Positions 8,529 to 16,944 of a stretch of DNA of 64,000 nt are shown one piece after another. Positions within the stretch are counted from its first letter, which is position 1. Each line of letters begins with the position of its first letter. The translations under genes were made by a program, and so were the position numbers. The DNA comes from Yinghuangia seranimata (GTDB lineage Bacteria > Actinomycetota > Actinomycetes > Streptomycetales > Streptomycetaceae): NCBI RefSeq assembly GCF_029953285.1, contig NZ_JASAOI010000004.1:124001-188000 (forward strand), in the 5' to 3' direction. Under the pieces are notes generated by a model. That model did no database searches and was not told the origin of the DNA. It worked only from the letters and a program-made list of their open reading frames with translations.

Positions 8529-10346
8529 TCAGCGGCGCTCCAACTCGTCCAGGGCCTCGTCCAGCGTGGTGGCCGCCATGATCAGGGACAGATGCGTGAA
8601 CGCCTGGGGGAAGTTCCCCAGTTGCTCGCCCGTCGGGCCGATCTCCTCGGCGAACAGCCCGACATGGTTCGAGTAGGTGAGCATCTTCTCGAAGGCGTAC
8701 CGCGCTTGGCGCAGCCGCCCGGCGCGGGCCAGAGCGTCGACGTACAGGAACGTGCAGAGGCTGAACGTTCCCTCGGAGCCGCGCAGGCCGTCGGGCGACG
8801 CGGCCGGGTCGTACCGGTAGACCAGGCTGTCGGACACGAGCTTGCGGTCCATCGCGTCGAGCGTGGACAGCCAGGCCGGATCCTGGGGCGCGAGCATGCC
8901 GACCCGCGGAATGACCAGCAGCGAGGCGTCGAGGACGTCACCGCCGTAGTGCTGGACCAGGGCCTGCTCCTTGTCGCTCCACCCCTGGCTCATGATCTGC
9001 TCCAGGACCGCGTCGCGGGTCTCGCGCCAGTACACGATGTCCCCCGGCCGGCTGTACTCCTGCGCCAGGGAGATGGCGCGGTCGAAGGCCACCCAGGTCA
9101 TCACCCGGCTGAACGTGAAGTCCTTCCGCCCGCCGCGCGTCTCCCAGATGCCCTCGTCCGGCCGGTCCCAGTTCTCCGCCAGCCAGTCGAGGGTCGACGT
9201 CACGGTCTTCCAGCCGGCGTAGCCGCTGCGGAGCCCGATCTGCCGCCCCTCGTGCATCGCGTAGAGCGCCTCGCCGTAGATGTCGAGCTGGAGCTGGTCC
9301 ATCGCCGCGTTGCCCGCGCGGACCGGGTAGGAGCCGCGATAGCCCTCGAAGTGCTCCAGGATCTCCTCGGACAAATGCGGGTCCCCGTCGACCCGGTACA
9401 TGATCTGCAGCCGGTCGCCCGGCAGGTCCGCGCGTTCCTGAAGCCGCGCGCCGAGCCAGTGGGCGAACGCGCCGGCCTCCTCGGTGAAGCCCAGGTCGAG
9501 CAGGGCTCTCATGGACAGCGAGGCGTCCCGGACCCACGTGAAGCGGTAGTCCCAGTTGCGCTCGCCGCCGACCTGCTCCGGCAGGCCCATGGTCGCGGCC
9601 GCGATCGGCGCGCCGGTCGGCGCGTACGTCAGCAGCTTGATCGTGATCGCGGAGCGGCGCACCATGCTGGGCCAGCGGCCGCGGTAGTTCGAGGTGCGCA
9701 CCCACGTCTGCCAGAAGTCCACCGTGGACCACAGCTCCTCCCAGAGCTGCTCCTTGGTCGGCCTCGCGGGCGCGGGTGAGTCCGCCGCGCACACCGTGAG
9801 CACCACCGCGGCCACCTCGCCCGCCTTGAGGGTCAGGTGGCCGCGCACGTCGTCGCCCGACCGCTCGATCGGGAAGCTGCTGTGCAGGTACAGCGCGGTG
9901 CCGGGGCCGCGGAAGACCGCGTGGTCCGTGTCGACCTCGAGGTCGTGCCGCCCGCGCCCGTAGTCGAAGCGCGGCTTGCACTCGAGGCTGAGGTCGATGG
10001 TGCCGCGCACCGCGCGCACCCCTCGGATGATCGTGTGGCGGTCGGTCGCCTGGCCGGTCAGCGGCGGCATCCAGTCCATCAGCTCGCCGACGCCGTCGGG
10101 GGACATGAACCGGGTGACCAGCACCGCGGTGTCCGGGTAGTACAGCTGCTGGTAGGTCACGTCGGTCGCGTCCGGCGCGATCCGGAAGTGGCCGCCGTGG
10201 TCGTGGTCGAGCAGGGCGGCGAAGACGCTCGGGGAGTCGAAGCGGGGCGTGGCGAACCAGTCCATCACGCCCTTGTTGGAGACGAGAGCCACGGTCTGCA
10301 GGTCTCCCACCAGGCCGTGGTCGGCGATCAGCGGATAGCGGTCCAT
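8529..10346 (-). CDS. Glycoside hydrolase family 15 protein
   Basis: 605 residues. GH15 enzymes include glucoamylase and actinobacterial alpha,alpha-trehalase. The start MDRYPLIADHGLVGDLQTVALVSNKGVMDWFATPRFDSPSVFAALLD matches the N-terminal beta-sandwich of the trehalase/glucodextranase-like branch, and GGERNWDYRFTWVRDASLSMRALLDLGF is the conserved catalytic (alpha/alpha)6-barrel region. No signal peptide, so intracellular trehalose or oligosaccharide turnover is likely. GGGAG precedes the chosen ATG; an earlier in-frame ATG at 10382 is less likely. It is coupled to the cyclase-family gene downstream. Confidence 0.88.
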   Translation of the reverse strand: MDRYPLIADHGLVGDLQTVALVSNKGVMDWFATPRFDSPSVFAALLDHDHGGHFRIAPDATDVTYQQLYYPDTAVLVTRFMSPDGVGELMDWMPPLTGQATDRHTIIRGVRAVRGTIDLSLECKPRFDYGRGRHDLEVDTDHAVFRGPGTALYLHSSFPIERSGDDVRGHLTLKAGEVAAVVLTVCAADSPAPARPTKEQLWEELWSTVDFWQTWVRTSNYRGRWPSMVRRSAITIKLLTYAPTGAPIAAATMGLPEQVGGERNWDYRFTWVRDASLSMRALLDLGFTEEAGAFAHWLGARLQERADLPGDRLQIMYRVDGDPHLSEEILEHFEGYRGSYPVRAGNAAMDQLQLDIYGEALYAMHEGRQIGLRSGYAGWKTVTSTLDWLAENWDRPDEGIWETRGGRKDFTFSRVMTWVAFDRAISLAQEYSRPGDIVYWRETRDAVLEQIMSQGWSDKEQALVQHYGGDVLDASLLVIPRVGMLAPQDPAWLSTLDAMDRKLVSDSLVYRYDPAASPDGLRGSEGTFSLCTFLYVDALARAGRLRQARYAFEKMLTYSNHVGLFAEEIGPTGEQLGNFPQAFTHLSLIMAATTLDEALDELERR

Positions 10347-10383
10347 CGACGAACTCCCAGCTGGCACGTGCCGGAACGGCACT

Positions 10384-11706
10384 TCACGGATCGATCGAGG
10401 CGTACGGGTCGCGGTGCACGTCGATTCCGGACGTGAGGAACGCCCTTTCGCGGCGCACGTCGCGGCTGAAGGCCGTGGCCCAGGTCAGAATCGCGCCCGC
10501 ACGGTTGCGGTAACCGGTGAGGAAGGCGATGTGGATGAACAACCAGGTCAGCCAGCCCATCAGTCCGCCGAAGCGGAGGGGCCCCACGCTGACCACGGCG
10601 TTGCCGCGCGAGATGTACGCGGCCGAGCCCAGGTCGCGGTAGCGGAACGGCTTGGCCTTCGTGTCGCCGGCGATCTCGCGCTTGATGCGGTGTGCGGCGT
10701 ACAGCCCGCCCTGCATGGCGACTTCCGCGACACCCGGCAGTTTGTCGAGGCTCATCAGGTCGCCGATGACCGTGATCTCGGGGTGCCCGGGAACGGTCAG
10801 GTCGGGTGCGACGCAGATACGCCCGGCCCGGTCGCTGGGGGCGCCGGTGGCCTCCGCCAAGGTCTTGGCGAGTGCGGGGGCCTGGACGCCGGCGGTCCAC
10901 AGGACCGTACCGGCGTCGTGGCGGGTCTCCGTGCCCTCCTTGTCGCGGGCCACCAGGCCGTCGGCGTCGATCTGGGTGACCACCGTGTGCATGTACAGCT
11001 CGACCCCCAGCTTTGCCAGGGTGCGTGCCGCCGTGGCGCCCAGTTTGGGCCCGAAGGCCGCGAGCGGCGCCTCGCCTCCGTCGAACAGCAGGACGCGCGC
11101 GTCCTCGGGCTTGATCTCGCGGAACTCGGACCTGAGTGTGTGCGTCGCCAGTTCGCGTAGCTGGCCGGCGAGTTCGACGCCGGTCGGCCCCGCGCCGACC
11201 AGGGCGAACGTGAGCAGGCGCCGGCGTTCGTCCGGATCCCGTGCCGTCTCGGCCACTTCGAACGCCCCGTAGACGCGCCGACGGATGGCGAGCGCGTCGG
11301 ACAGGCTCTTCATGCCGGGTGCGAAGCGGGCGAACTCGTCGTGGCCGAAATAGGATTGGTGCACCCCGGCGGCGACGATCAGGTGGTCGTAGGGCAGTTC
11401 GATGCGCTCACCGCCGGGGCGGCGGGCCGACACGGTGCGTCCCGCGACGTCGAAGTCGAAGACCTCGGCCAGGATCACCTCGGTGTTGCGGTGGTGCTTG
11501 AACAGCGCGCGCAGCGGCACCGCGATCTGTCCCTCGGACAGGATCCCGGTGGCGCACTGGTACAGCAAAGGCTGGAACAGATGGTGACCGGCACGGTCCA
11601 CGACCGTCACGTCCACCGGGCTGTGACGCAGAGCGCGTGCGGCGAACAGGCCCCCGAAGCCTCCTCCGATGATCACGACCTTGGGCCGCGCGGACGTGCT
11701 GTCCAT
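10384..11706 (-). CDS. ndh: Type II NADH:quinone oxidoreductase (NDH-2)
   Basis: About 440 residues. Single-subunit FAD enzyme that passes electrons from NADH to the quinone pool without proton pumping. FAD motif VVIIGGGFGGLFAARAL near residue 10; second dinucleotide motif FALVGAGPTGVELAGQL; quinone-site region QGGLYAAHRIKREI; C-terminal helix region typical of membrane association. ATG at 11706 with GGGAA upstream is preferred over ATG 11733. Placement near cydAB suggests a shared respiratory role, though it is not in the same operon. Confidence 0.87.
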   Translation of the reverse strand: MDSTSARPKVVIIGGGFGGLFAARALRHSPVDVTVVDRAGHHLFQPLLYQCATGILSEGQIAVPLRALFKHHRNTEVILAEVFDFDVAGRTVSARRPGGERIELPYDHLIVAAGVHQSYFGHDEFARFAPGMKSLSDALAIRRRVYGAFEVAETARDPDERRRLLTFALVGAGPTGVELAGQLRELATHTLRSEFREIKPEDARVLLFDGGEAPLAAFGPKLGATAARTLAKLGVELYMHTVVTQIDADGLVARDKEGTETRHDAGTVLWTAGVQAPALAKTLAEATGAPSDRAGRICVAPDLTVPGHPEITVIGDLMSLDKLPGVAEVAMQGGLYAAHRIKREIAGDTKAKPFRYRDLGSAAYISRGNAVVSVGPLRFGGLMGWLTWLFIHIAFLTGYRNRAGAILTWATAFSRDVRRERAFLTSGIDVHRDPYASIDP

Positions 11707-11961
11707 ATCAGCGTTCCCATCGTGTGCTGCCATTGCGGGCGATCGCCGGGGGAGTCCTCAGCCGGCGGCGGGGGCCGTTCACAGCGCGTTCCACGCAAAG
11801 GCCGGCCACGGAAACCGTCACCAAGCGCCCAAATCGAGCCTACGGCGGCCCCGCCGGGTCGGCGACCCGGCCTTCGCGAGGCGCCCGGCGCGTGAGGCGA
11901 GGGGCCGGGCGTCCGCAGCCGGGGCCTTGCCGCGCCGCGGCCCGCGCGGCCTGGGAGACTC

Positions 11962-13698
11962 GTGTCTTTGCCGGATCACGGGAGCGGGAAAGTGCAGGGA
12001 GCGGTTCTCAACGGGCGGTACCGGCTGACCCGGCGGCTCGGCGGCGGGTCGATGGGCGACGTCTGGGCCGGTGAGGACGCCGTGCTCGGCCGCGCCGTCG
12101 CGGTCAAGGTCCTCAAGGCCCAGCTGCTCGGCGACCCCGCGTTCGCCGCCCGGTTCCGCACCGAGGCCCGCACACTGGCCCGGCTCAGCCACCGCGGCGT
12201 GGTCGCGGTGTTCGACTACGGCCAGGCCCCGTACGCGGGCGGCGACATCGCCTACCTCGTGATGGAACTGGTCGACGGCGAGGCCCTCGGCGCCGTGCTG
12301 GCCGAACGCCGTACGCTGCCCGCCCGCACCGTCCTGCACCTCGCCGCCCAGATCCTCGACGCGCTCGCCGCCGCGCACCGCGAGGGCATCGTGCACCGGG
12401 ACCTCAAGCCCGCCAACCTCATCGTCCGCGGCGACACCGCCGGGCCCGGCGCGGCGCCCGAGGTCGTGCTGGCCGACTTCGGCATCGCGGCCCCGGGGTT
12501 CGACCCGCGCCTGACCGAGTCCGGCATCGTGCTCGGCACCGCGCACTACCAGGCCCCGGAGGCCGCCGCGCGCGGCGAGACGACGGCCGCCGTGGACCTC
12601 TACTCGCTGGGCGTCGTGCTGTACGAATGCCTGGCCGGGCAGGTCCCGTTCGACGGCGACACCGCCTTCGAGGTCGTCTACAAACACCTCAGCGAACCGC
12701 CGCCGCCCCTGCCCGGCGACGTGCCCGAAGGACTCCGGGCACTGGTCGCACGGGCCCTGGCCAAGTCCCCGGCGGCCCGGTGGCCGGACGCCGAGACGAT
12801 GGCGGACGCCGTACGGGCGCTGCTCGCGGAAGGCGGCGTGCCGGGGGAGGCGAGCGGTCAGGGGCCGGCTGCGGCGGACCCCGCCGCCGCGGCCCCGACG
12901 GAATCCGCGTCGGCCGCCGCACCCGGCCCCGGCGACGGCAGGGCGGCGCGTTTCGTCCACCGACGTCGCAGGATCCTCATACCGGCCGCCACCGCGCTGC
13001 TGCTCACCGGCACGGCGGCCACCGTCGCGGTCACCCTGTCCGACCGAGGGCATCCGCAGCGCCCTCAGGCCGAGGGCCGGCAGCGCCCGGACCCGGTCGG
13101 CGCGACCGGATCCCCCGGCACCGCCCCGCCGGCGACGCCACCGCCCGCGTCCAAGGCGCCCACCGGCCCGCTGACGAACCCGCCGCCCGCCGCCCCCGGC
13201 GGTGCCACGGCCGTCGCGCCCGGCACCACGTCCCCGCCCTCCGGCACCACTGCGGACGACACCTACCGCGATGCTGTGCCCAACCAACTCCCGACCGGCA
13301 CCTACACCTTGGTGACGCGCGACGGCGTGGCCCTCGACCTGTTCGGCGGCGGGACCTCCGACGGCACCCCTGTGGTCGGCGGCGTCCCCAGCGCCGCCGA
13401 CGCGGAGCGCTGGTACATGTGGGCGCCGCCCGAACTGAACGAGCCCGGCTGGCTGTTGATGAACGTCGGCACGGACCGTAAGCGCTGGCTCGACCTCGAC
13501 GTCCCCACCCGGGACGTCCAGGTCCGCGGCGACACCTGGGCGATCCAGCAGGTCTGGAAGTTCGAACCCGTTCCGGGCGGCTACCAGGTGGTCAACGTCA
13601 AGAACGCCTCGTGCCTCACCGCGGTCGGCCTCGGCAAGCGCGTGACCGCACAGACGTGCACGACCGGCCTCCACGCCCAGATCTGGATCCCCACCTGA
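11962..13698 (+). CDS. Receptor-like Ser/Thr protein kinase with ricin-like C-terminus
   Basis: 578 residues, GTG start with GGGAG upstream. Kinase domain about residues 18-290: glycine loop LGGGSMGDVW, catalytic HRDLKPANL, DFG (LADFGIA). One transmembrane segment (ILIPAATALLLTGTAATVAVTL) follows, then a Pro/Ala/Thr-rich linker and a C-terminal ~130-residue domain with YTLVTRDGVALDLFGGGTSDGTPV...ASCLTAVG...TAQTCTTGLHAQIW, which resembles a ricin-type beta-trefoil. The ectodomain may bind a carbohydrate and signal inward. The downstream targets are unknown. The next gene starts 121 bp later. Confidence 0.85.
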   Translation: MSLPDHGSGKVQGAVLNGRYRLTRRLGGGSMGDVWAGEDAVLGRAVAVKVLKAQLLGDPAFAARFRTEARTLARLSHRGVVAVFDYGQAPYAGGDIAYLVMELVDGEALGAVLAERRTLPARTVLHLAAQILDALAAAHREGIVHRDLKPANLIVRGDTAGPGAAPEVVLADFGIAAPGFDPRLTESGIVLGTAHYQAPEAAARGETTAAVDLYSLGVVLYECLAGQVPFDGDTAFEVVYKHLSEPPPPLPGDVPEGLRALVARALAKSPAARWPDAETMADAVRALLAEGGVPGEASGQGPAAADPAAAAPTESASAAAPGPGDGRAARFVHRRRRILIPAATALLLTGTAATVAVTLSDRGHPQRPQAEGRQRPDPVGATGSPGTAPPATPPPASKAPTGPLTNPPPAAPGGATAVAPGTTSPPSGTTADDTYRDAVPNQLPTGTYTLVTRDGVALDLFGGGTSDGTPVVGGVPSAADAERWYMWAPPELNEPGWLLMNVGTDRKRWLDLDVPTRDVQVRGDTWAIQQVWKFEPVPGGYQVVNVKNASCLTAVGLGKRVTAQTCTTGLHAQIWIPT

Positions 13699-13819
13699 TC
13701 CGGCGCGGTCGACGACGACTCCGCCGACGGATCGCGGCCCCGGCACCCCGAACGCGTGACCGAGAGGCTCCATCGAGCGTTGATCCCGCAGAACCACCGC
13801 CCACCAGCGAAGGAACCGC

Positions 13820-15106
13820 GTGATCCCCGCCCTCAACGCCTGGACGCTGGACGCCCTGCCCCGACTGAACAACGCCGTGCTGGCAGGCGACAGCCCGTGC
13901 GAGTCGCTCACCGACGCCCTCAGCGACGGCGTCCTGCCCCGGCTCCCGGCGGACGTCGGCGCACTGCCCGCCGCCGACGCCCGGCGGCTCACGGTCCTGC
14001 TCGGCATGTGGGGCTCCGCCTGCGTGCGGCACTTCGTCCAGAGCGGCCGCGTGACGCAGACCGGTACCGGTGCCGTCTTCGCGCGGCTCGACGTCCACGG
14101 CCGCGGCTTCCGCGACTACCTCGGCGAAGTCGCCGCCCGCACCGGCGCGGGCCACCCCGACCGCGACACATACGTGTCGTACTTCCACTGGAACCCGCCG
14201 ACCGTCCGGGTCGACTACGTCGGGCAACACTGGTGCGCGCCAGGTGTGTTCGAAGACGGCCTGCTGCGGACTCACACCGGCGACGACCGCGAACGCGAGC
14301 TGCTGCTGTTCGTCAAGTCCGCCGAGGCCGTCGAGCTTGCCGCCAACGACCTGATCGAGCCGCTGCTCACCGAGGACCTCCCGCCCGCGGACCGGATCGA
14401 ACGTATGACCGCGGCCGCGGTGCTGCTCGGCGCCGTCCACCGGATCTTCGCCGCCTTCACCCGCCTGCCCGCCGAACGGCGCATGACCCCGGAGTTCTTC
14501 ACGGACACCTGGCGCCAGTACACGAACCACTGGGAGCCCGGCGACTACCCGCCCTCGGGCGCCGCCGACGCCGAGTTCATCGCCCGCGACCTGATCCTCG
14601 GCGTGGACGTGCCCGACTACCTCTCCTATGTGCGGCGCCTGTTCCCGGCTCTGCTACCTGACGGCCGGGCACGCCTCACCCGCCTCATGGGCGCGACGCC
14701 GCTGCCCGCCCTCGTCCTCGCCCGCACCGGCGTGACCCCGGACGACCTGCACGGCGCGGCCCCCGACAAGCTCCTGGCGATCGCCGAACAGCACCCGGAA
14801 CTCGCCGCCTGCTACCTCCTGCTCGCCGAGAACGTCCGCGTCGCCACCGCACACCTCAACTTCGCCCGCCGCTTCGTCTTCGACCTCCGCCGCACCCGCG
14901 ACGCCGACGGAACGCCCGACACGGTCGTCATGAGCAGCCGTATCGGCTCGACCGGCATCCGCGAGAGCTTCATGGACGAGCTCAAGAACGGCCGCCGACG
15001 CCACCCGCTGACCGCCTTCGAACGAGTCCCACGCGCCCGACTCGCCACCCTCGTCGGCGCCGGGCGCCCGGCGGGGCCCGATCCGGTCGTCTCCGTCGGA
15101 GCCTGA
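13820..15106 (+). CDS. PrnB-like protein, TDO/IDO superfamily (putative heme protein)
   Basis: 428 residues, GTG start behind AAGGAA. The sequence follows the order of motifs I recall for PrnB (monodechloroaminopyrrolnitrin synthase, DUF1864): PRLN near residue 14, RDTYVSYFHWNPPTVRVDYVG (115-135), PEFFTDTWRQYTNHWEPG, then AHLNFARRF with His345 at the position of the proximal heme ligand, and RIGSTGIRESFMDEL (374-388), corresponding to a glycine-rich loop near the active site. PrnB rearranges 7-chlorotryptophan in pyrrolnitrin synthesis. No prnA, prnC or prnD homologue is nearby, so the substrate here is unknown. Family assignment rests on motif recall, not on a search. Confidence 0.6.
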   Translation: MIPALNAWTLDALPRLNNAVLAGDSPCESLTDALSDGVLPRLPADVGALPAADARRLTVLLGMWGSACVRHFVQSGRVTQTGTGAVFARLDVHGRGFRDYLGEVAARTGAGHPDRDTYVSYFHWNPPTVRVDYVGQHWCAPGVFEDGLLRTHTGDDRERELLLFVKSAEAVELAANDLIEPLLTEDLPPADRIERMTAAAVLLGAVHRIFAAFTRLPAERRMTPEFFTDTWRQYTNHWEPGDYPPSGAADAEFIARDLILGVDVPDYLSYVRRLFPALLPDGRARLTRLMGATPLPALVLARTGVTPDDLHGAAPDKLLAIAEQHPELAACYLLLAENVRVATAHLNFARRFVFDLRRTRDADGTPDTVVMSSRIGSTGIRESFMDELKNGRRRHPLTAFERVPRARLATLVGAGRPAGPDPVVSVGA

Positions 15107-15215
15107 CGCTGCGTGCGCCGAACGGGTGGGGTCGGGTGGTGGCGTGGGCGCGTCCGGCCCGTCCATGAAGAGGTAACTGGTTGGTTTCATCTCGACCAGC
15201 TCTCCAGGGAAGGAC

Positions 15216-16172
15216 ATGTCGGTGCCGCTCGCCTACCTGCGCTCCGACGCGGACCGTGCGTACGGGGTCGGCTGGCCTGCCGTCCTGGTCCGCGAAACGG
15301 CCGGCGTGCTGCGCGACATGGGTGCCGCGGCGCGGCGCGGGTCCGGGAGTAGTCGAGTGCGCGCGCCGTACTGGATGGCCCGGCGGTTGCTGGGTGCCGC
15401 GGGGCGGCCGCTCGACGGGGACGAGCTCGTCACGCTGGACTTCGCGACGCCGACCCGGCCGGTGCGGGTCTGCGTCCGGAAGAACCAGAGCGACCTGCTG
15501 ATCCTGTGGCAGATCTTCCTCGGGCGCTTCTACGAGCTGGGCGCCGTCTACCGGCTCGACCGCGACATCGACACCCTCGGCACCATCGTTGATTTGGGCG
15601 GCAACACGGGACTCGCCGCCGCCTACTTGACCGCCAGGTATCGGCCACACACCCTGCTGACCGTCGAACCGATCGCGGAGAGCCGCGCCGTCTTGGAGCG
15701 CAATGCCGGACTGTCCGGCCTGGAGTGGCGGATCGATTCGCGGGCGGTGTCCGGCGAGGAAGGCGAACTCGACTTCGTGGTCAGCGGGTTCTGGGACACC
15801 TGTACGGCGGTGCCGGCCGTCCACGAGCTGCGCCGGACCCGGCCGTACCGGCTCGAGAACGTGCTCGCCCGCCCGCCGCGCACGTTGCCGGCGACGACCG
15901 TGGACCGGCTGCTGCGGGACCACGGCATCGACCACGTGGACCTGCTCAAGGTCGACGTCGAAGGCACCGAAGCGGATGTCTTCGCCGAGCCTCGGCCGTG
16001 GATGGACCGGGTCGACCGGATCGTGCTGGAGGTCCACGACAAGTACATCGACGGCCACGCGGTCCGGACCACGCTGCGCAAGGCCGGCTTCCGGGAGGTT
16101 CCGCCGCGGCGGCCGCAGCCGCGGGGGTTCAATCCCGTCGAGCTGTACGTGCGTGCGGACGGTGTCGCGTGA
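15216..16172 (+). CDS. FkbM family methyltransferase
   Basis: 318 residues. SAM-dependent methyltransferase of the FkbM type, which usually O-methylates sugars or polyketides. The SAM-binding motif IVDLGGNTGLAAAYL lies near residue 128, TVEPIAESRAVLERN gives the acidic loop, and VDLLKVDVEGTEADVF is the FkbM signature. The N-terminal ~90 residues are family specific. AGGGAAGGA precedes the ATG. The last codon overlaps the HAD gene start (GTGA), so the two are coupled. Methyl acceptor unknown. Confidence 0.85.
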   Translation: MSVPLAYLRSDADRAYGVGWPAVLVRETAGVLRDMGAAARRGSGSSRVRAPYWMARRLLGAAGRPLDGDELVTLDFATPTRPVRVCVRKNQSDLLILWQIFLGRFYELGAVYRLDRDIDTLGTIVDLGGNTGLAAAYLTARYRPHTLLTVEPIAESRAVLERNAGLSGLEWRIDSRAVSGEEGELDFVVSGFWDTCTAVPAVHELRRTRPYRLENVLARPPRTLPATTVDRLLRDHGIDHVDLLKVDVEGTEADVFAEPRPWMDRVDRIVLEVHDKYIDGHAVRTTLRKAGFREVPPRRPQPRGFNPVELYVRADGVA

Positions 16173-16870
16173 ACCGGACGAGCGGTTTCGCCGCGGTGGT
16201 GTTCGACTGCGACGGGACGCTCATGGACACCGACGCGTGCGTGGAGGCGGCCCTCGACGCCGTGTTCGCGCGGCGCGGTCTGGTGTGTGACGCCTCGACG
16301 CGTGCCGCCGTGGCCGGTCATGCCGTCGGCTGGCAGGCCGGGTTCCTGGGAGACCTCCTCGGCGAACCGGCCGCGGATCTTGCGAGGGAGTTCGCGTGCG
16401 CCCTCGTCGAGGCGGTTCCCCGCTCCGCGAAGCCCATGCCGGGCGCGGTCGACGTCGTGGCCGCGACGGCTGCCAGGGGCCCGGTCGCCGTCGCCAGCAA
16501 TTCGTTCCGCGAGCTGCTCAGCGCCACGCTGGCCTACGGCAGGCTGGACCGGCTCGTCGACGTTTCCGTCGCGGCCGACGAGGTGGCGGCCCCCAAGCCC
16601 GCACCGGACCTGTACCTGGCGGCCTGCGCCCGGCTCGGCGTCGCGCCGGAGCGGGCCCTTGCGGTCGAGGACTCCCGGACGGGGATCGAGGCGGCCCGCG
16701 CCGCCGGGCTGACCGTCCTGGGGGTCGGTGCCCGCGCCCGGGAGGGGCGGGTGGACCAGTGGATGCCGTGTCTCGACGGGGCGTTCGTGCGGCTGGTGGA
16801 GGGGGAGCCGTCCGCCGCGTTGTCGCAGGCGTTTCGTTCCGGCCGTCCGGCGTCCGGCGGGGTAAGATAA
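16169..16870 (+). CDS. HAD family hydrolase (phosphatase/phosphomutase-like)
   Basis: 233 residues. HAD motif I FDCDGTLMDT at residues 12-21 holds the nucleophile Asp, motif II is VASNSF, the motif III Lys is in APKPAPDLYL, and motif IV VEDSRTGIEAA binds magnesium. The cap and spacing resemble beta-phosphoglucomutase/phosphoglycolate phosphatase. The GTG start overlaps the FkbM stop, implying joint expression. An operator-like repeat for the next gene begins 8 bp after its stop. Confidence 0.85.
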   Translation: MNRTSGFAAVVFDCDGTLMDTDACVEAALDAVFARRGLVCDASTRAAVAGHAVGWQAGFLGDLLGEPAADLAREFACALVEAVPRSAKPMPGAVDVVAATAARGPVAVASNSFRELLSATLAYGRLDRLVDVSVAADEVAAPKPAPDLYLAACARLGVAPERALAVEDSRTGIEAARAAGLTVLGVGARAREGRVDQWMPCLDGAFVRLVEGEPSAALSQAFRSGRPASGGVR

Positions 16871-16877
16871 GTACCAG

Positions 16878-16895
16878 TTGCATAGGAAATGCACT
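16878..16895. promoter_or_regulatory. Putative MerR-B12 (CarH/LitR-type) operator, autoregulatory
   Basis: TTGCATA (16878) and ATGCACT (16889) are spaced exactly 11 bp apart. The same stretch contains a perfect inverted repeat, TGCAT-AGGAA-ATGCA. CarH proteins are known to bind adjacent 11-bp direct repeats as a tetramer. The site lies 50-67 bp before the MerR-B12 start and its TTGCAYA core recurs before the DUF4383 gene. Binding is inferred. Confidence 0.5.
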
Positions 16896-16944
16896 GATTC
16901 TCGGGTGGTGGTGCAGCTCCTTGCCGATCTGCCGGAAGGCCGCC

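Noticed and set aside
13820-16870. A pyrrolnitrin or other halogenated indole cluster, because of the PrnB-like gene.
   Set aside because: No tryptophan halogenase, PrnC-like halogenase or Rieske oxygenase (PrnD) gene in the window.
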